Source: Marinifilum sp965230805
GTDB lineage: Bacteria > Bacteroidota > Bacteroidia > Bacteroidales > Marinifilaceae
NCBI RefSeq assembly: GCF_965230805.1
Contig: NZ_OZ246019.1
Location: 682,001 to 746,000 of the forward strand
Reading direction: 5' to 3'
Length of the DNA: 64,000 bases
Shown piece after piece: positions 1 through 8,660 of this stretch; position 1 is the stretch's first letter, and each line of letters starts with the position of its first letter. Under the pieces are notes generated by a model. It made no database searches. It was not told the DNA's origin and saw only the letters and a list, made by a program, of their open reading frames with translations. The position numbers and the translations under genes were made by a program.

Positions 1-193
1 TTGACTTTAAAGCAAATCAACAAATCAGCTAACATGCTCTATCACATACAAAATGCTACACTTTCGTGTGATATTTACGCTTTTGTGGTAATATTCACAG
101 TTTTAAGTGTGACAATTCTCCCCGATTGTGGATTTTTTTCACAATTTAAGATTACTTAACACCTATCAGACTGTCTTTAAATGTTGATTAAAT

Positions 194-210
194 AACGTGA
201 GTTCGACGTT
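194..210. repeat. 17-bp deletion scar of the AACGTGAG element, with AAAT target duplication
   Basis: The sequence AACGTGAGTTCGACGTT is flanked on both sides by AAAT (190-193 and 211-214). It equals the left terminus of the ~267-bp element fused to the last bases of its right terminus at a shared ACGT, so the interior is gone. It sits exactly on the stop codon (209-211) of the neighbouring kinase gene. A deletion between terminal ACGT motifs is inferred. Confidence 0.8.
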
Positions 211-1381
211 AAATAGCGATTGTAAAAATAAACCGACTTCCTTTTCCCGCTTCGCTCACTACCTTTATCTTGCCTCCATGTCTTTCGACAAATTCTTTAC
301 ACAGAATTAAGCCCAGTCCTGTCCCGGTTTCGTTTTCGGTGCCATTCTGGGTAACTTTTTCATCAATTCTAAACAATTTTTGGATCTTCTCCTGAGGCAT
401 CCCAATGCCATTATCAGCAACTGTAATCTCGATAAACTGATTCAATATTCGTGAGCTAATCACAATTTCGCCACCTCGAGGGGTGAATTTAATGGCATTG
501 CTAATCAAGTTACGAACCACAGCATTCAGCATGTTCTCATCAACATTTGCCGAAAGATCTTCCTGAATATTGGCGCTAAGTGATATTTCTTTCTGCTCGG
601 CACTTCCTGTAAGTAAATTAACCACTTCATTCACCAAGTTCCACAAATCTATCTGTTTGGGCTTAAACGAGATATCACCAGTTTGCATTCGAGCCCATTC
701 CAACAAATTTTCAAGCAATCTGTATCCCCTTCTGGCAGATTGGTTAATGATTTTATGAAAGTTTGCAAGCTGTTCTTGGCTTAAATCATTGGAATCGTTT
801 ACCAGAAAATCTGACGCACCTATTAAAGAAGCAAAAGGATTTTTTAAATCGTGAGCAATGATAGAAAAGAATTTATCTTTTGTGGCATTCAAACTCTCCA
901 ACTCTTTTCTTTGCCTTTCTATCATGACTTTTTGGCGAGTCAATTCTTCTTCCAACTGATCTTTAACCATCATCCTTTTTCTAATGTTCTGCAAAGGAAT
1001 AAGAACATTGTCGATAATCTTGATCCCAAACTTCTGCTCAAGTTCACGCAAATTAGCCTGTGTACATTCCAATAAAATGGTATCTGTTTTAGCTTTGGCT
1101 GAGGCCGATCTTGTATCCGACTCGATTAATGCATACTCTCCAAAACTTCTTGTTTCCTCCAGCTCGATAAACACATGATCATTATCGTGAATTTGCACAC
1201 AACCTTCGGCTATTACATATACCGCACCTCCCGGATCGCCAATGGTGAAAATAATCTCACCGGCAGCCACTTTCCTAAGGCTAACAATTTTCGATAAATA
1301 ATGAAAGATCTCAGGATCTTGTTCCGACAAGAAATCCAGCCTTAATAAAAGTTCGGTTTTTGTCTGTAAGCTTAGAGTCAT
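209..1381 (-). CDS. Histidine kinase with N-terminal cyclic-nucleotide-binding-type domain
   Basis: This 390-aa protein has no transmembrane segment, so a cytoplasmic sensor kinase is likely. Residues ~15-115 form a cNMP-binding fold whose phosphate cassette reads FGEYALIESDTRSA (R91). A coiled linker follows at 135-165. The HisKA segment is FFSIIAHDLKNP with phospho-acceptor H177. The HATPase domain shows the N box around N295, G1 at DNGIGM (323-328) and G2 at GTGLGL (353-358). It autophosphorylates and should pass phosphate to a response regulator, but none is adjacent. Whether it binds cAMP, cGMP or another ligand cannot be told from sequence. A class III cyclase is encoded 21 kb away, and a link between them is speculative. 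The stop codon lies at the junction of a transposable-element scar. Insertion did not change the C-terminus, because the original downstream bases would also give TAA. Confidence 0.9.
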   Translation of the reverse strand: MTLSLQTKTELLLRLDFLSEQDPEIFHYLSKIVSLRKVAAGEIIFTIGDPGGAVYVIAEGCVQIHDNDHVFIELEETRSFGEYALIESDTRSASAKAKTDTILLECTQANLRELEQKFGIKIIDNVLIPLQNIRKRMMVKDQLEEELTRQKVMIERQRKELESLNATKDKFFSIIAHDLKNPFASLIGASDFLVNDSNDLSQEQLANFHKIINQSARRGYRLLENLLEWARMQTGDISFKPKQIDLWNLVNEVVNLLTGSAEQKEISLSANIQEDLSANVDENMLNAVVRNLISNAIKFTPRGGEIVISSRILNQFIEITVADNGIGMPQEKIQKLFRIDEKVTQNGTENETGTGLGLILCKEFVERHGGKIKVVSEAGKGSRFIFTIAI

Positions 1382-1462
1382 TTTATATTTACGATTTGGT
1401 GGTCTGTAAATTTATTTCTTTCTCAGTTAAATAAATAAAAATCTGAAAATAAAGACAAAAAA

Positions 1463-1487
1463 AAACTGCTGATAAATTCAGCAGTTT
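1463..1487 (-). terminator. Rho-independent terminator after the porin-like gene
   Basis: Perfect 10-bp arms (AAACTGCTGA / TCAGCAGTTT) enclose a 5-nt loop. A run of A on the plus strand at 1455-1465 becomes the U-tract for the minus-strand transcript ending at 1508. Confidence 0.85.
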
Positions 1488-1507
1488 CAATTCTTTAAGT
1501 ATCCTGA

Positions 1508-2092
1508 TTAGAATAATTTAAATCCTAATGTTACATTGAACATTTTATTTTTCTTAAGGAATTCTGATGAAACATCACTAAGTCCAAATTCATAGTCAAC
1601 ATCTAAAGTTAGTTTCCAAACGTCAACACCTGCTCCTACTTTAGCATTCCAAACTGCACCTTCAAAATCTTCATCAACTTCACCCAATGTGCTCTTAAAG
1701 CTATCATCAATCTTAAAAGATGCAACTGGACCAGCAAATGTTCTCAGCTTGAAGGCTGGAAGCTTAACTAATTTATAGCCTAATAACATAGGTACATCCA
1801 AACTCTTTCTCTTAACATCAAGACTAAGTCCATCAACTTCAATTTCACTCTTACGTGAAACATAGTTCAACTCTGGCTGCAAATACCATTTGTTTAAATT
1901 AATTCTCAAAAATGCACCAAGCATCATTCCATTATCAGCTTTATCTTTTATGGTAGTAGCTGATGGAAATTCAGAATCGATTTTAGTACTTACCAAACCA
2001 GCATGTAAACCTAAATTTACAGGAGATGAAACTTGAGCGAATAATGCAGAGCTGAATAAACAGACAACTGCTAATAAGATTAATTTTTTCAT
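1508..2092 (-). CDS. Outer-membrane beta-barrel (porin family) protein
   Basis: The 194-aa protein starts at MKKLILLAVVCLFSSALFAQ, a clear type I signal peptide. A longer reading frame to 2197 is rejected because its extra residues come from the repeat element upstream. The mature part alternates short hydrophobic and charged stretches typical of 8-strand barrels of the PorT/OMP_b-brl_2 type. It ends in NVTLGFKLF, an aromatic C-terminal strand as expected for outer-membrane insertion. No catalytic motif is visible. The function of these small barrels is generally unknown. The gene is monocistronic with its own terminator, and the repeat element begins 77 bp upstream of its start codon, where promoter signals would normally lie. 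Confidence 0.8.
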   Translation of the reverse strand: MKKLILLAVVCLFSSALFAQVSSPVNLGLHAGLVSTKIDSEFPSATTIKDKADNGMMLGAFLRINLNKWYLQPELNYVSRKSEIEVDGLSLDVKRKSLDVPMLLGYKLVKLPAFKLRTFAGPVASFKIDDSFKSTLGEVDEDFEGAVWNAKVGAGVDVWKLTLDVDYEFGLSDVSSEFLKKNKMFNVTLGFKLF

Positions 2093-2168
2093 AGCTATAT
2101 TATTTTCATTTTTACGAAGTACTAATTTAAGAGTTTTTTTGACATTCATCATTAAACTGAAATTATTA

Positions 2169-2435
2169 AACGTGAGTTCGACGTAAAATTCGTTCACAGT
2201 TTGATCTGATTTTGAGTAGAAATTTTCTCAAATTTTCGAAGGAATATCGGGATATTTCAAGAAGATTTGAGGAAATTTATGCCGAAAGCAGGCAAACACA
2301 TAATGGAAAGTTCTCTTTACGACATCTTCACATTAAAAATTCCTCAAAATAGCCCGCTATTTTTTCCAAATTTTTAATGCAAATCTATCCCAAATATAAC
2401 TTTCTATGGATAGAATTTTACCGCGAACTCACGTT
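2169..2435 (-). mobile_element. Copy A of the ~267-bp AACGTGAG inverted-repeat element
   Basis: The 267-bp unit is bounded by AACGTGAGTTCG and CGCGAACTCACGTT, with a perfect ATTA duplication at 2165-2168 and 2436-2439. The interior contains two long imperfect hairpins, one tipped AATAGC/GCTATT and one tipped AATATC/GATATT. There is no coding potential for a transposase. The orientation matches copy D and is opposite to C, E and F. It lies between the porin-like gene and the terminator of the C1 peptidase gene. Confidence 0.9.
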
Positions 2436-2491
2436 ATTAATGTTTTAAATTAAAACACTCACCCCACCCAATTACAATCGGGCACAAAAAA

Positions 2492-2508
2492 CCCGACCAA
2501 AAGTCGGG
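2492..2508 (-). terminator. Terminator of the C1 peptidase gene
   Basis: CCCGAC/GTCGGG arms flank a CAAAA loop. The A-run on the plus strand at 2484-2491 provides the U-tract on the minus transcript. It lies 24 bp beyond the stop codon. Confidence 0.85.
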
Positions 2509-2531
2509 CTTAATATCTTATTATGATAGTA

Positions 2532-3737
2532 TTACAAACCTAATTTCTTTTTCATTGTTTTCGACAAAGCATCTTTGTGAATCATGAAAGACATTGTTTT
2601 ATAAGCTACAAATGGGTAGGAAGCATAAAAGTAACCGTTGTACTTATTGCTGTCATCGGCCCACGAGTTTTTCACAATAAAGAACTTATTATCCTTCTGA
2701 TCTTTAGCAATACCCACAATGTGCATTCCATGATCGTCAGTTGTTGAGTAGTTATCGAAGGCAAGCTGACGCATTTCCTGGGTAATTACTTTTTCTTTAA
2801 CCGGACCTGCATTACCACTCAATTTATCCGCTTTTTCAGTGTCAGAAAGTGATTCCCACTTCGAAATTTCAGAATCAGACATGTTCTTGGTTTCTGTTTC
2901 AGGAACAATTGCAATACCTTTTCGGTACATAAAGCCTTTTTCGCTAACATCAGAAGCCCAACCAATGGTATAGCCATCCATGATCGCTTTTTCCATAATT
3001 TCCATCATTTCATCCAATGGTACATTGTATACCTCATCCCACAACCAGTTATCCGGAACTTCGATAATGAATTTTTCATAAAATGGGTGATGAGTGTAAG
3101 ATGAAATCTCGATATAATCATCAGCATTTAATCCAACATATTCATTCGCAAAAGACTTTGGAGTATACTCTTTTCCTGCATACTCAAACTTTTCAGGTTT
3201 TGCCCCTAAGTAAGAGTCAAGAATACCATCGAAACCTTTGTGCCATGCAGGAGTTAATTTCTTGTTTTTGTTTTTGATAACAGCCGAAACATAGTCATTT
3301 AATACCGCATCCAACTCACCATGAGTATGTCCTTCTTCACCATAGTTCAATCCTTTGTAAACTCCTTCGGGAACTAAACCATAGTTTTTTAACACATAAG
3401 TTACATCGTGAAATGCACCACCGCCTCCAAAGTTAAAGTTTCCGTGCATTCTTACATGTTTCTTTGCCTTATCTGAATAACAGTTATACACTACGAACAT
3501 TTCCGAAAAATCCACCTCAGGTTTACCCATTCTAATCATTTCAGATTCAAGAAATGACAATCCTGAAAAAGACCAACAAGTACCGGATCTGTGCTGATCT
3601 TTTACTGATGTTGCAGGCAGTCTTTTAACATCAGTAAACTGATAAGCTTCTTTTTTCTTCACTTTTTTTTCACTAGCTGATGCTGAAAATACCAACCCAG
3701 CTGCTAAAAGTCCAACACTTAAAAATTTTAATTTCAT
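2532..3737 (-). CDS. Secreted C1-family cysteine peptidase (aminopeptidase C / bleomycin-hydrolase-like)
   Basis: This 401-aa protein begins with a signal peptide (MKLKFLSVGLLAAGLVFSAS) without a lipobox Cys, so export to the periplasm or beyond is expected. The papain-type catalytic residues are visible: Cys54 in SGTCWSFSG, His339 in GMHIVGIA and Asn357 in KNSWADD. The long insert between Cys and His and the overall length match the PepC/bleomycin hydrolase branch (C1B) rather than short papains. Cytoplasmic PepC lacks a signal peptide, so this is the exported Bacteroidota type, probably a peptide-trimming aminopeptidase. Its promoter is predicted ~230 bp upstream, leaving a long leader. It is a single-gene unit with its own terminator. 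Confidence 0.9.
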   Translation of the reverse strand: MKLKFLSVGLLAAGLVFSASASEKKVKKKEAYQFTDVKRLPATSVKDQHRSGTCWSFSGLSFLESEMIRMGKPEVDFSEMFVVYNCYSDKAKKHVRMHGNFNFGGGGAFHDVTYVLKNYGLVPEGVYKGLNYGEEGHTHGELDAVLNDYVSAVIKNKNKKLTPAWHKGFDGILDSYLGAKPEKFEYAGKEYTPKSFANEYVGLNADDYIEISSYTHHPFYEKFIIEVPDNWLWDEVYNVPLDEMMEIMEKAIMDGYTIGWASDVSEKGFMYRKGIAIVPETETKNMSDSEISKWESLSDTEKADKLSGNAGPVKEKVITQEMRQLAFDNYSTTDDHGMHIVGIAKDQKDNKFFIVKNSWADDSNKYNGYFYASYPFVAYKTMSFMIHKDALSKTMKKKLGL

Positions 3738-3964
3738 CTTCTTATAATTTTATTTTCTATCAGATGCAACTCTCCATCAATTGTAATTCTGCCACTTTAA
3801 TGGCAGGTTAAAATTCATGTTCGTTCCATTTGGTTGTAGATGTGTGTTCACCTGATAAACTTATTTCAGTTTCTCAAACATTGATCCATCAACCCCCTAA
3901 TCAATCGATGATCAATTTTAAATGAACATATCACTTGATTTGTATCATTTCACTCAAACGGTTG

Positions 3965-3994
3965 CAAAAATAACAAAACCAAATCCTTAAACAA
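3965..3994 (-). promoter_or_regulatory. Bacteroidota-type promoter for the C1 peptidase gene
   Basis: Read on the minus strand there is TTG, 19 nt, then TATTTTTG. This matches the -33 TTG / -7 TAnnTTTG consensus of the major Bacteroidota sigma factor. It predicts a ~220-nt untranslated leader before the ATG at 3737. Apart from this promoter and the mosaic repeat at 4030-4360, no gene was seen in 3738-4473. Confidence 0.6.
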
Positions 3995-4029
3995 GAACTA
4001 ATGTCAGTTTAACAATTATTTTAGGCATT

Positions 4030-4360
4030 AACCGGAGTTCGATTAAAACTATTCGCCACTATAAGTCAGATTTATTCATGATTTGCCTTAAAAACCCGAA
4101 AGAATATCAGAATATTTTGAAGAATTTTTAAAGTAAAGATTGTGTGAAGATGAGTTTTCAAAGATTTTAACTGCTATTGGAATAAATTTCCTCAAATCTT
4201 CTTGAAATATCCCGATATTCCTTCGAAAATTTGATAAAATTTCTACTCAAAATCAGATCAAACTGTGAACGAATTTTACCTCGAACTCACGTTAATTTAA
4301 GAAGATTTCTAACCGAAATCAGTGCAAACTGTAACAATATTTTTAGTCGAAATCAGGCAA
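4030..4360 (+). mobile_element. Copy B: mosaic of young and old AACGTGAG-family elements
   Basis: The left end reads AACCGGAGTTCGATTAAAA, which is the older, diverged subfamily. The right half to 4293 is nearly identical to the young copies and ends CGAACTCACGTT. It is followed at 4301-4360 by a further old-type end (GCAAACTGTAACAATATTTTT). The first internal hairpin is AATATCAGAATATT instead of AATAGCGGGCTATT. There is no clean target duplication. Recombination or conversion between two elements, or insertion of one into another, is inferred. Confidence 0.65.
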
Positions 4361-4416
4361 TTATACAAGTATTATAATCTTGGTTTTGATTAAAACTGTA
4401 TTACATTCATCCCAAA

Positions 4417-4452
4417 AAAATGAGAACATCTGATTATACATGCTCTCATTTT
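4417..4452 (-). terminator. Terminator of the cytidylate-kinase-like gene
   Basis: Arms AAAATGAGAACAT and ATGCTCTCATTTT, one mismatch, enclose a 10-nt loop. The A-rich plus-strand flank at 4414-4420 gives a U-tract on the minus transcript. Confidence 0.8.
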
Positions 4453-4473
4453 CTTTTTGTAATAATTAGAAAT

Positions 4474-5184
4474 CTAACCCATAACAATTTGTTTTCCTAA
4501 TACCCCTTTCTTCTCTATTAAAGCGAGGCATGAATTTACGATATCCTCCTCAGCTAAGTTTTTGGAGTTATAGATTACATCGAAAACAGTATTTGGCAAT
4601 GGTTCTTTATTGAAGTAGTTTCTTAAAACTTCTCTTTTTTGATCAATCTCCTCGGCATATTGAAGCATTTCTTCCATACTTAGATTGTAGATTTTTTGCA
4701 GTTGAGTGGCTCTCCACTCCAAAGGTGCTTGCAATTTAATATGGAACGATTTCTCAATCTCTTTAGTAAGTACCACGCCACCTCTGCCAATAATCACACA
4801 ATTCCCTTTGCAAGCAAAAGAACGTACCACTTCGGCAATTGTCTTTTTAATTTTCCTGTCGCTTTGGTAATATTTACTAGACAATGCTGCCAAGATCTCA
4901 TCCCAAGTCGTCTTCTCTTTTGAATTAAAAACATATTCAATTTTTGCAGGATCCAAGTTTAATTCCTTTGCCGATTGCTCCAGAATTTCTTTGGTTAAAA
5001 CAGTCCATCTCTTTTTGGTTTTAACGCTTAATTTGGCAGCCAAACTATTTGCAATGTTAATAGCTGTGCATCCACATTCGCGTGAGATGGTAACAATAGG
5101 TCCTTCACAAAATGATTTCTCTTTAGGCTCAATAATTTTGGATTCGAACCTTTTCTCCATGTATTTTAATAAAACATTGTCCAT
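4474..5184 (-). CDS. Cytidylate kinase-like family protein
   Basis: This 236-aa protein resembles the cytidylate-kinase-like family (P-loop kinase fold, Pfam Cytidylate_kin2). Near the N-terminus it has GPIVTISRECGCTAINIANSLA, where a degenerate P-loop would be. Mid-protein there is GNCVIIGRGGVVLTK, and a later Arg-rich lid-like segment is EEIDQKREVLRNYF. True CMP kinases have a GxxGxGKS P-loop, which is absent here, so the substrate is unknown. I chose the ATG at 5184 rather than the GTG two codons upstream. A strong AGGAGG (5190-5195), unusual for this phylum, sits at correct spacing for the ATG and overlaps the GTG. Monocistronic. Confidence 0.8.
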   Translation of the reverse strand: MDNVLLKYMEKRFESKIIEPKEKSFCEGPIVTISRECGCTAINIANSLAAKLSVKTKKRWTVLTKEILEQSAKELNLDPAKIEYVFNSKEKTTWDEILAALSSKYYQSDRKIKKTIAEVVRSFACKGNCVIIGRGGVVLTKEIEKSFHIKLQAPLEWRATQLQKIYNLSMEEMLQYAEEIDQKREVLRNYFNKEPLPNTVFDVIYNSKNLAEEDIVNSCLALIEKKGVLGKQIVMG

Positions 5185-5309
5185 ATCCACCTCCTAATTA
5201 GTTAGTTCAACACTTTATAATTTAAGCTATTTTGCTCACAAATGAAAATGAATGGCTTGGATCTTGTTAGAATAGAGTGATTCTTTAAAAGAAGAGTTCT
5301 TTAATTTTA

Positions 5310-5317
5310 TAAATTTG
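5310..5317 (+). promoter_or_regulatory. -7 box of the TPR gene promoter
   Basis: TAAATTTG matches TAnnTTTG and lies 36 bp before the ATG at 5353. No convincing -33 TTG is seen at the usual spacing. Confidence 0.45.
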
Positions 5318-5352
5318 TAATTCATAAATAAAGCATACCAAAATAGAATACT

Positions 5353-7338
5353 ATGCGCAATAATTTTCTTCTGGGTATTTTCACCCTCTTGATATCATTA
5401 CATCCCATTCTATCCAAGGCTCAGCTAAACACCAATAATATTTTCGATAAAGGTCGAAATGCAATTTATTTTGATGATTATACCGAAGCCATTAACAAGT
5501 TTAATGATATTATCAGAGTAAAATCTTACTTGCCTGAACCGTATTTCTTTCGAGGTCTTGCAAAATCGCACCTTGAAGATTATAATGGTGCGATTGTGGA
5601 TTATACAAAGGCCATTGAGTTAAATCCAAATTATACTTTTGCATTTTTATATCGGGGAATTGCTAAAAATGCACTCAAAAGATTTGAAGATGCCTTAAAC
5701 GATTTTGACAGAGCATTGGAATTCAAACCTAACATGGCTGACATATATTTTAGCAAAGCCAATAGTTTACTATCCCTTAAACAATATAAAAAAGCAGAAA
5801 AAAATTACTCAAAAGCAATTTATATTGATCCTGAAATAATGGGTGCATATCTCAATCGTTCAATAGCACGTGAAAATCTGGATGATATTGATGGAGCAAT
5901 AAAAGATTGCAATAAAGCAATTCAATTAAACAACTTCTCGGCTCATGCGTTTGGTAACAGAGGTTACCTTAAATTTAAAAAAGAAGATTACGATGAAGCT
6001 ATTAAAGACTATAACCGGGCTTTAAAAATTGAGCCGGAAAACACAAGAGTTCTTATGGCCAGAGCTTTTACAAATTACAAAATGAAAGATTTAAAGGGTA
6101 CAATGAAAGATTACAATAAAGTACTCGAAATTGATCCGAATAATGCACACTGCTACTACAACAGAGCTTTACTAAAATCAGAAATTGGTGATTACAATTC
6201 AGCCATCGAAGATTTTAATAGTGTATTGGAAATGAACCCTGATAACATGTTGATTTATTTCAATCGAGGATTTGTGAAAACCGACATTGGTGATTTATAT
6301 GGAGCCATGGCTGATTTTAGCACTGCCATTAGAATTTATCCTGATTTTGCAAAAGCATATCTGGCAAGAGCATCGGTAAAACGTGATTTAAATGATGAAA
6401 AAGGCGCAATGAAAGATCGCTATCAGGCACTCCAAATCATCGACAGATATAAGAAAATGAAAAACGATGGTAAAATGTCGGCATTTGTTGATACAACCGA
6501 AAACTTTCAGCGTTTAATTGATTTGAACTCAAGGGAATCATTTACAGAAGAAGTTATTAAAGGAAAAGTGCAAAATAAGCGCGTAAACATTGAGTTGGAA
6601 GACAATTTTCACATAACACATTTAAGCATGGATAGCTTAAGGGCTGGTAAAATTCAGTATTACGACCAAACGATTATGAAGTACAACCAGAAACAAAATT
6701 ATCATCCAGCTTTTGCCATCTCCAATCACAACAAGAGGTATCCAAAATCATTGGTTGACAAACTAATTAAGATTGCCGAGGATGAAATTAAAACTGATCA
6801 TGTAAAAGCTTATTTCTATCGAGGGACTTATCATTTAATGGATAAAAAATACAACAATGCCATTGATGATTTTAACAAGGTATTAGAACAAGATCGAAAC
6901 ATGGTTTTCGCCTATTTCAACAGAGCCAATGCCCTTGTTGCCATGACTGATTACATTCAATCTGTTGGAACAGGAAATGAATCTGTTGTAAGTTTAAGAC
7001 CCGATGAAACAAAAAGCAAAAATGAAGTTATCGTTGATTATTCAAGTGCAATAAAAGATTACACCAAAGTAATTCAGTTAGATCCATCATTTGGATTTGC
7101 CATATTTAATCGTGCAAATGCCTATGCAAAATCTAAACAATTAAAAAAAGCAATTGCTGATTATGATTGGGCTTTACAGCTGGATTCCAACTTTAAAGAA
7201 GCATACTACAATAGAGGTTTGATCTACTTGTTTTTAGACAACAAAGCTTTGGCTTATGAAGATTTGAGCAAGGCCGGTGAGCTTGGACTAACAGATGCTT
7301 ACAACGTAATTAAACGTTATTGTAACAAACCTGACTAA
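5353..7338 (+). CDS. Exported multi-TPR repeat protein
   Basis: The 661-aa protein opens with a signal peptide (MRNNFLLGIFTLLISLHPILSKAQ). It then carries about ten tetratricopeptide repeats (residues ~30-350), each with the pattern AIxDYxKAIELNPxxxxAYxxRGxAK. Residues ~350-470 are a non-repeat spacer, followed by three to four more repeats to the C-terminus. TPR solenoids bind other proteins or peptides, and no enzymatic domain is present. It is expected to act in the periplasm as a scaffold, partner unknown. rarA starts only 12 bp downstream on the same strand, so the two are probably cotranscribed although no functional link is obvious. Confidence 0.85.
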   Translation: MRNNFLLGIFTLLISLHPILSKAQLNTNNIFDKGRNAIYFDDYTEAINKFNDIIRVKSYLPEPYFFRGLAKSHLEDYNGAIVDYTKAIELNPNYTFAFLYRGIAKNALKRFEDALNDFDRALEFKPNMADIYFSKANSLLSLKQYKKAEKNYSKAIYIDPEIMGAYLNRSIARENLDDIDGAIKDCNKAIQLNNFSAHAFGNRGYLKFKKEDYDEAIKDYNRALKIEPENTRVLMARAFTNYKMKDLKGTMKDYNKVLEIDPNNAHCYYNRALLKSEIGDYNSAIEDFNSVLEMNPDNMLIYFNRGFVKTDIGDLYGAMADFSTAIRIYPDFAKAYLARASVKRDLNDEKGAMKDRYQALQIIDRYKKMKNDGKMSAFVDTTENFQRLIDLNSRESFTEEVIKGKVQNKRVNIELEDNFHITHLSMDSLRAGKIQYYDQTIMKYNQKQNYHPAFAISNHNKRYPKSLVDKLIKIAEDEIKTDHVKAYFYRGTYHLMDKKYNNAIDDFNKVLEQDRNMVFAYFNRANALVAMTDYIQSVGTGNESVVSLRPDETKSKNEVIVDYSSAIKDYTKVIQLDPSFGFAIFNRANAYAKSKQLKKAIADYDWALQLDSNFKEAYYNRGLIYLFLDNKALAYEDLSKAGELGLTDAYNVIKRYCNKPD

Positions 7339-7350
7339 AGAAATAAAAGA

Positions 7351-8625
7351 ATGACTCCAAATCAACCTTTGGCAGAACGACTTAGACCAAAAGATTTATC
7401 GAATTATCTTGGACAAAAACATTTGGTTGGCGATAAAGCTGTATTGCGTAAAATGATTGAATCAGGTAATATCTCCTCTTTCATTTTATGGGGTCCCCCC
7501 GGAGTTGGCAAAACGACTCTCGCAAAAATCATTGCAAATCAGCTTAATCGCCCGTTTTATACTTTATCAGCAGTTAATTCTGGTGTTAAAGATGTTCGCG
7601 AGGTAATTTCAAAAGCCGAAAGCCAAAGATTCTTTTCTGCTCCTAACCCTATTCTATTTATCGATGAAATCCATAGGTTTAGTAAATCACAGCAAGATTC
7701 TTTGCTTGGAGCTGTTGAAAATGGAACGGTTACCTTAATTGGTGCAACCACAGAAAATCCTTCTTTCGAAGTAATCTCCCCTCTTCTTTCAAGATGTCAG
7801 GTATATGTATTAAAAGCGCAAGAAAAAGCGGAGCTTGAATTCCTAATTGATCATGCAATTGAAAATGACAGCTATTTAAAAGAAAGAAACATTGAAGTTG
7901 CAGAGAAAGATGCTCTACTTAAGTTTTCCGGTGGCGATGCTCGAAAACTTCTCAACATTTTGGAATTGGTTATCAATTCGCAAACCAGCGACAAAATAAT
8001 CATTACAAACCAATTGGTTACCAAAGAGCTACAGGAAAATCCTTCGATGTACGATAAGGATGGAGAACAACATTACGACATTGCCTCTGCCTTAATTAAA
8101 TCGATACGAGGAAGTGATCCCGATGCTGCTGTATATTGGCTGGCCAGAATGATTGAAGGAGGCGAAGATCCTAAATTCATTGCACGACGATTGGTTATTT
8201 CGGCCAGTGAAGATATTGGCTTGGCAAATCCTAATGCCTTATTGCTTGCCAATGCATGCTTTCAAGCTGTAAATTTGGTAGGAATGCCCGAATCCAGAAT
8301 TATTTTGTCCGAAGCAGCTATATATCTGGCTACTTCGCCTAAAAGCAATGCTTCTTATCTTGCCATCAAAAAAGCACAGTCCTTGGTAAGGGAAACTGGT
8401 AATTTGGCAGTTCCTTTACATTTAAGAAATGCACCAACCCAGCTTATGAAGAAGTTGGATTATGGCAAGAATTATAAATATTCACACGATTACCCGGGTA
8501 ACTTTGTGGTGCAGCAATATTTACCTAACGAAATAAAAGATCAAAGACTATATACTCCTCAACAAAATGCTCAAGAGGCAAAAATTTGGGAGAGATTAAA
8601 ATATTGGTGGAAGAATCGATTCTAA
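7351..8625 (+). CDS. rarA: Replication-associated recombination protein A (RarA/MgsA AAA+ ATPase)
   Basis: The 424-aa protein matches RarA in length and layout. The N-terminus is PLAERLRPKDLSNYLGQKHLVG. Walker A is WGPPGVGKTT (47-56), Walker B is ILFIDEIHRF near residue 100, and sensor 1 is IGATTENPSFEV. The C-terminal tetramerisation half contains SPKSNASYLAIKKA and the family signature HLRNAPTQLMKKLDYGKNYKY. RarA is a clamp-loader-like ATPase acting at stalled replication forks with SSB and RecA. It follows the TPR gene by 12 bp. The kdsA promoter overlaps or follows its 3' end. Confidence 0.96.
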   Translation: MTPNQPLAERLRPKDLSNYLGQKHLVGDKAVLRKMIESGNISSFILWGPPGVGKTTLAKIIANQLNRPFYTLSAVNSGVKDVREVISKAESQRFFSAPNPILFIDEIHRFSKSQQDSLLGAVENGTVTLIGATTENPSFEVISPLLSRCQVYVLKAQEKAELEFLIDHAIENDSYLKERNIEVAEKDALLKFSGGDARKLLNILELVINSQTSDKIIITNQLVTKELQENPSMYDKDGEQHYDIASALIKSIRGSDPDAAVYWLARMIEGGEDPKFIARRLVISASEDIGLANPNALLLANACFQAVNLVGMPESRIILSEAAIYLATSPKSNASYLAIKKAQSLVRETGNLAVPLHLRNAPTQLMKKLDYGKNYKYSHDYPGNFVVQQYLPNEIKDQRLYTPQQNAQEAKIWERLKYWWKNRF

Positions 8626-8632
8626 AATTGTT

Positions 8633-8640
8633 TACTTTTG
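8633..8640 (+). promoter_or_regulatory. -7 box of the kdsA promoter
   Basis: TACTTTTG (TAnnTTTG type) lies just after the rarA stop codon and 20 bp before the chosen kdsA ATG. A TTG at 8604-8606 is further upstream than the usual spacing. The box supports initiation at 8661 rather than inside rarA. Confidence 0.4.
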
Positions 8641-8660
8641 CCCTGAAAAAAACGAATATC

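Noticed and set aside
2093..2197. N-terminal extension of the porin-like protein
   Set aside because: The added codons come from the repeat element and unlikely leader. The internal Met begins a textbook signal peptide.
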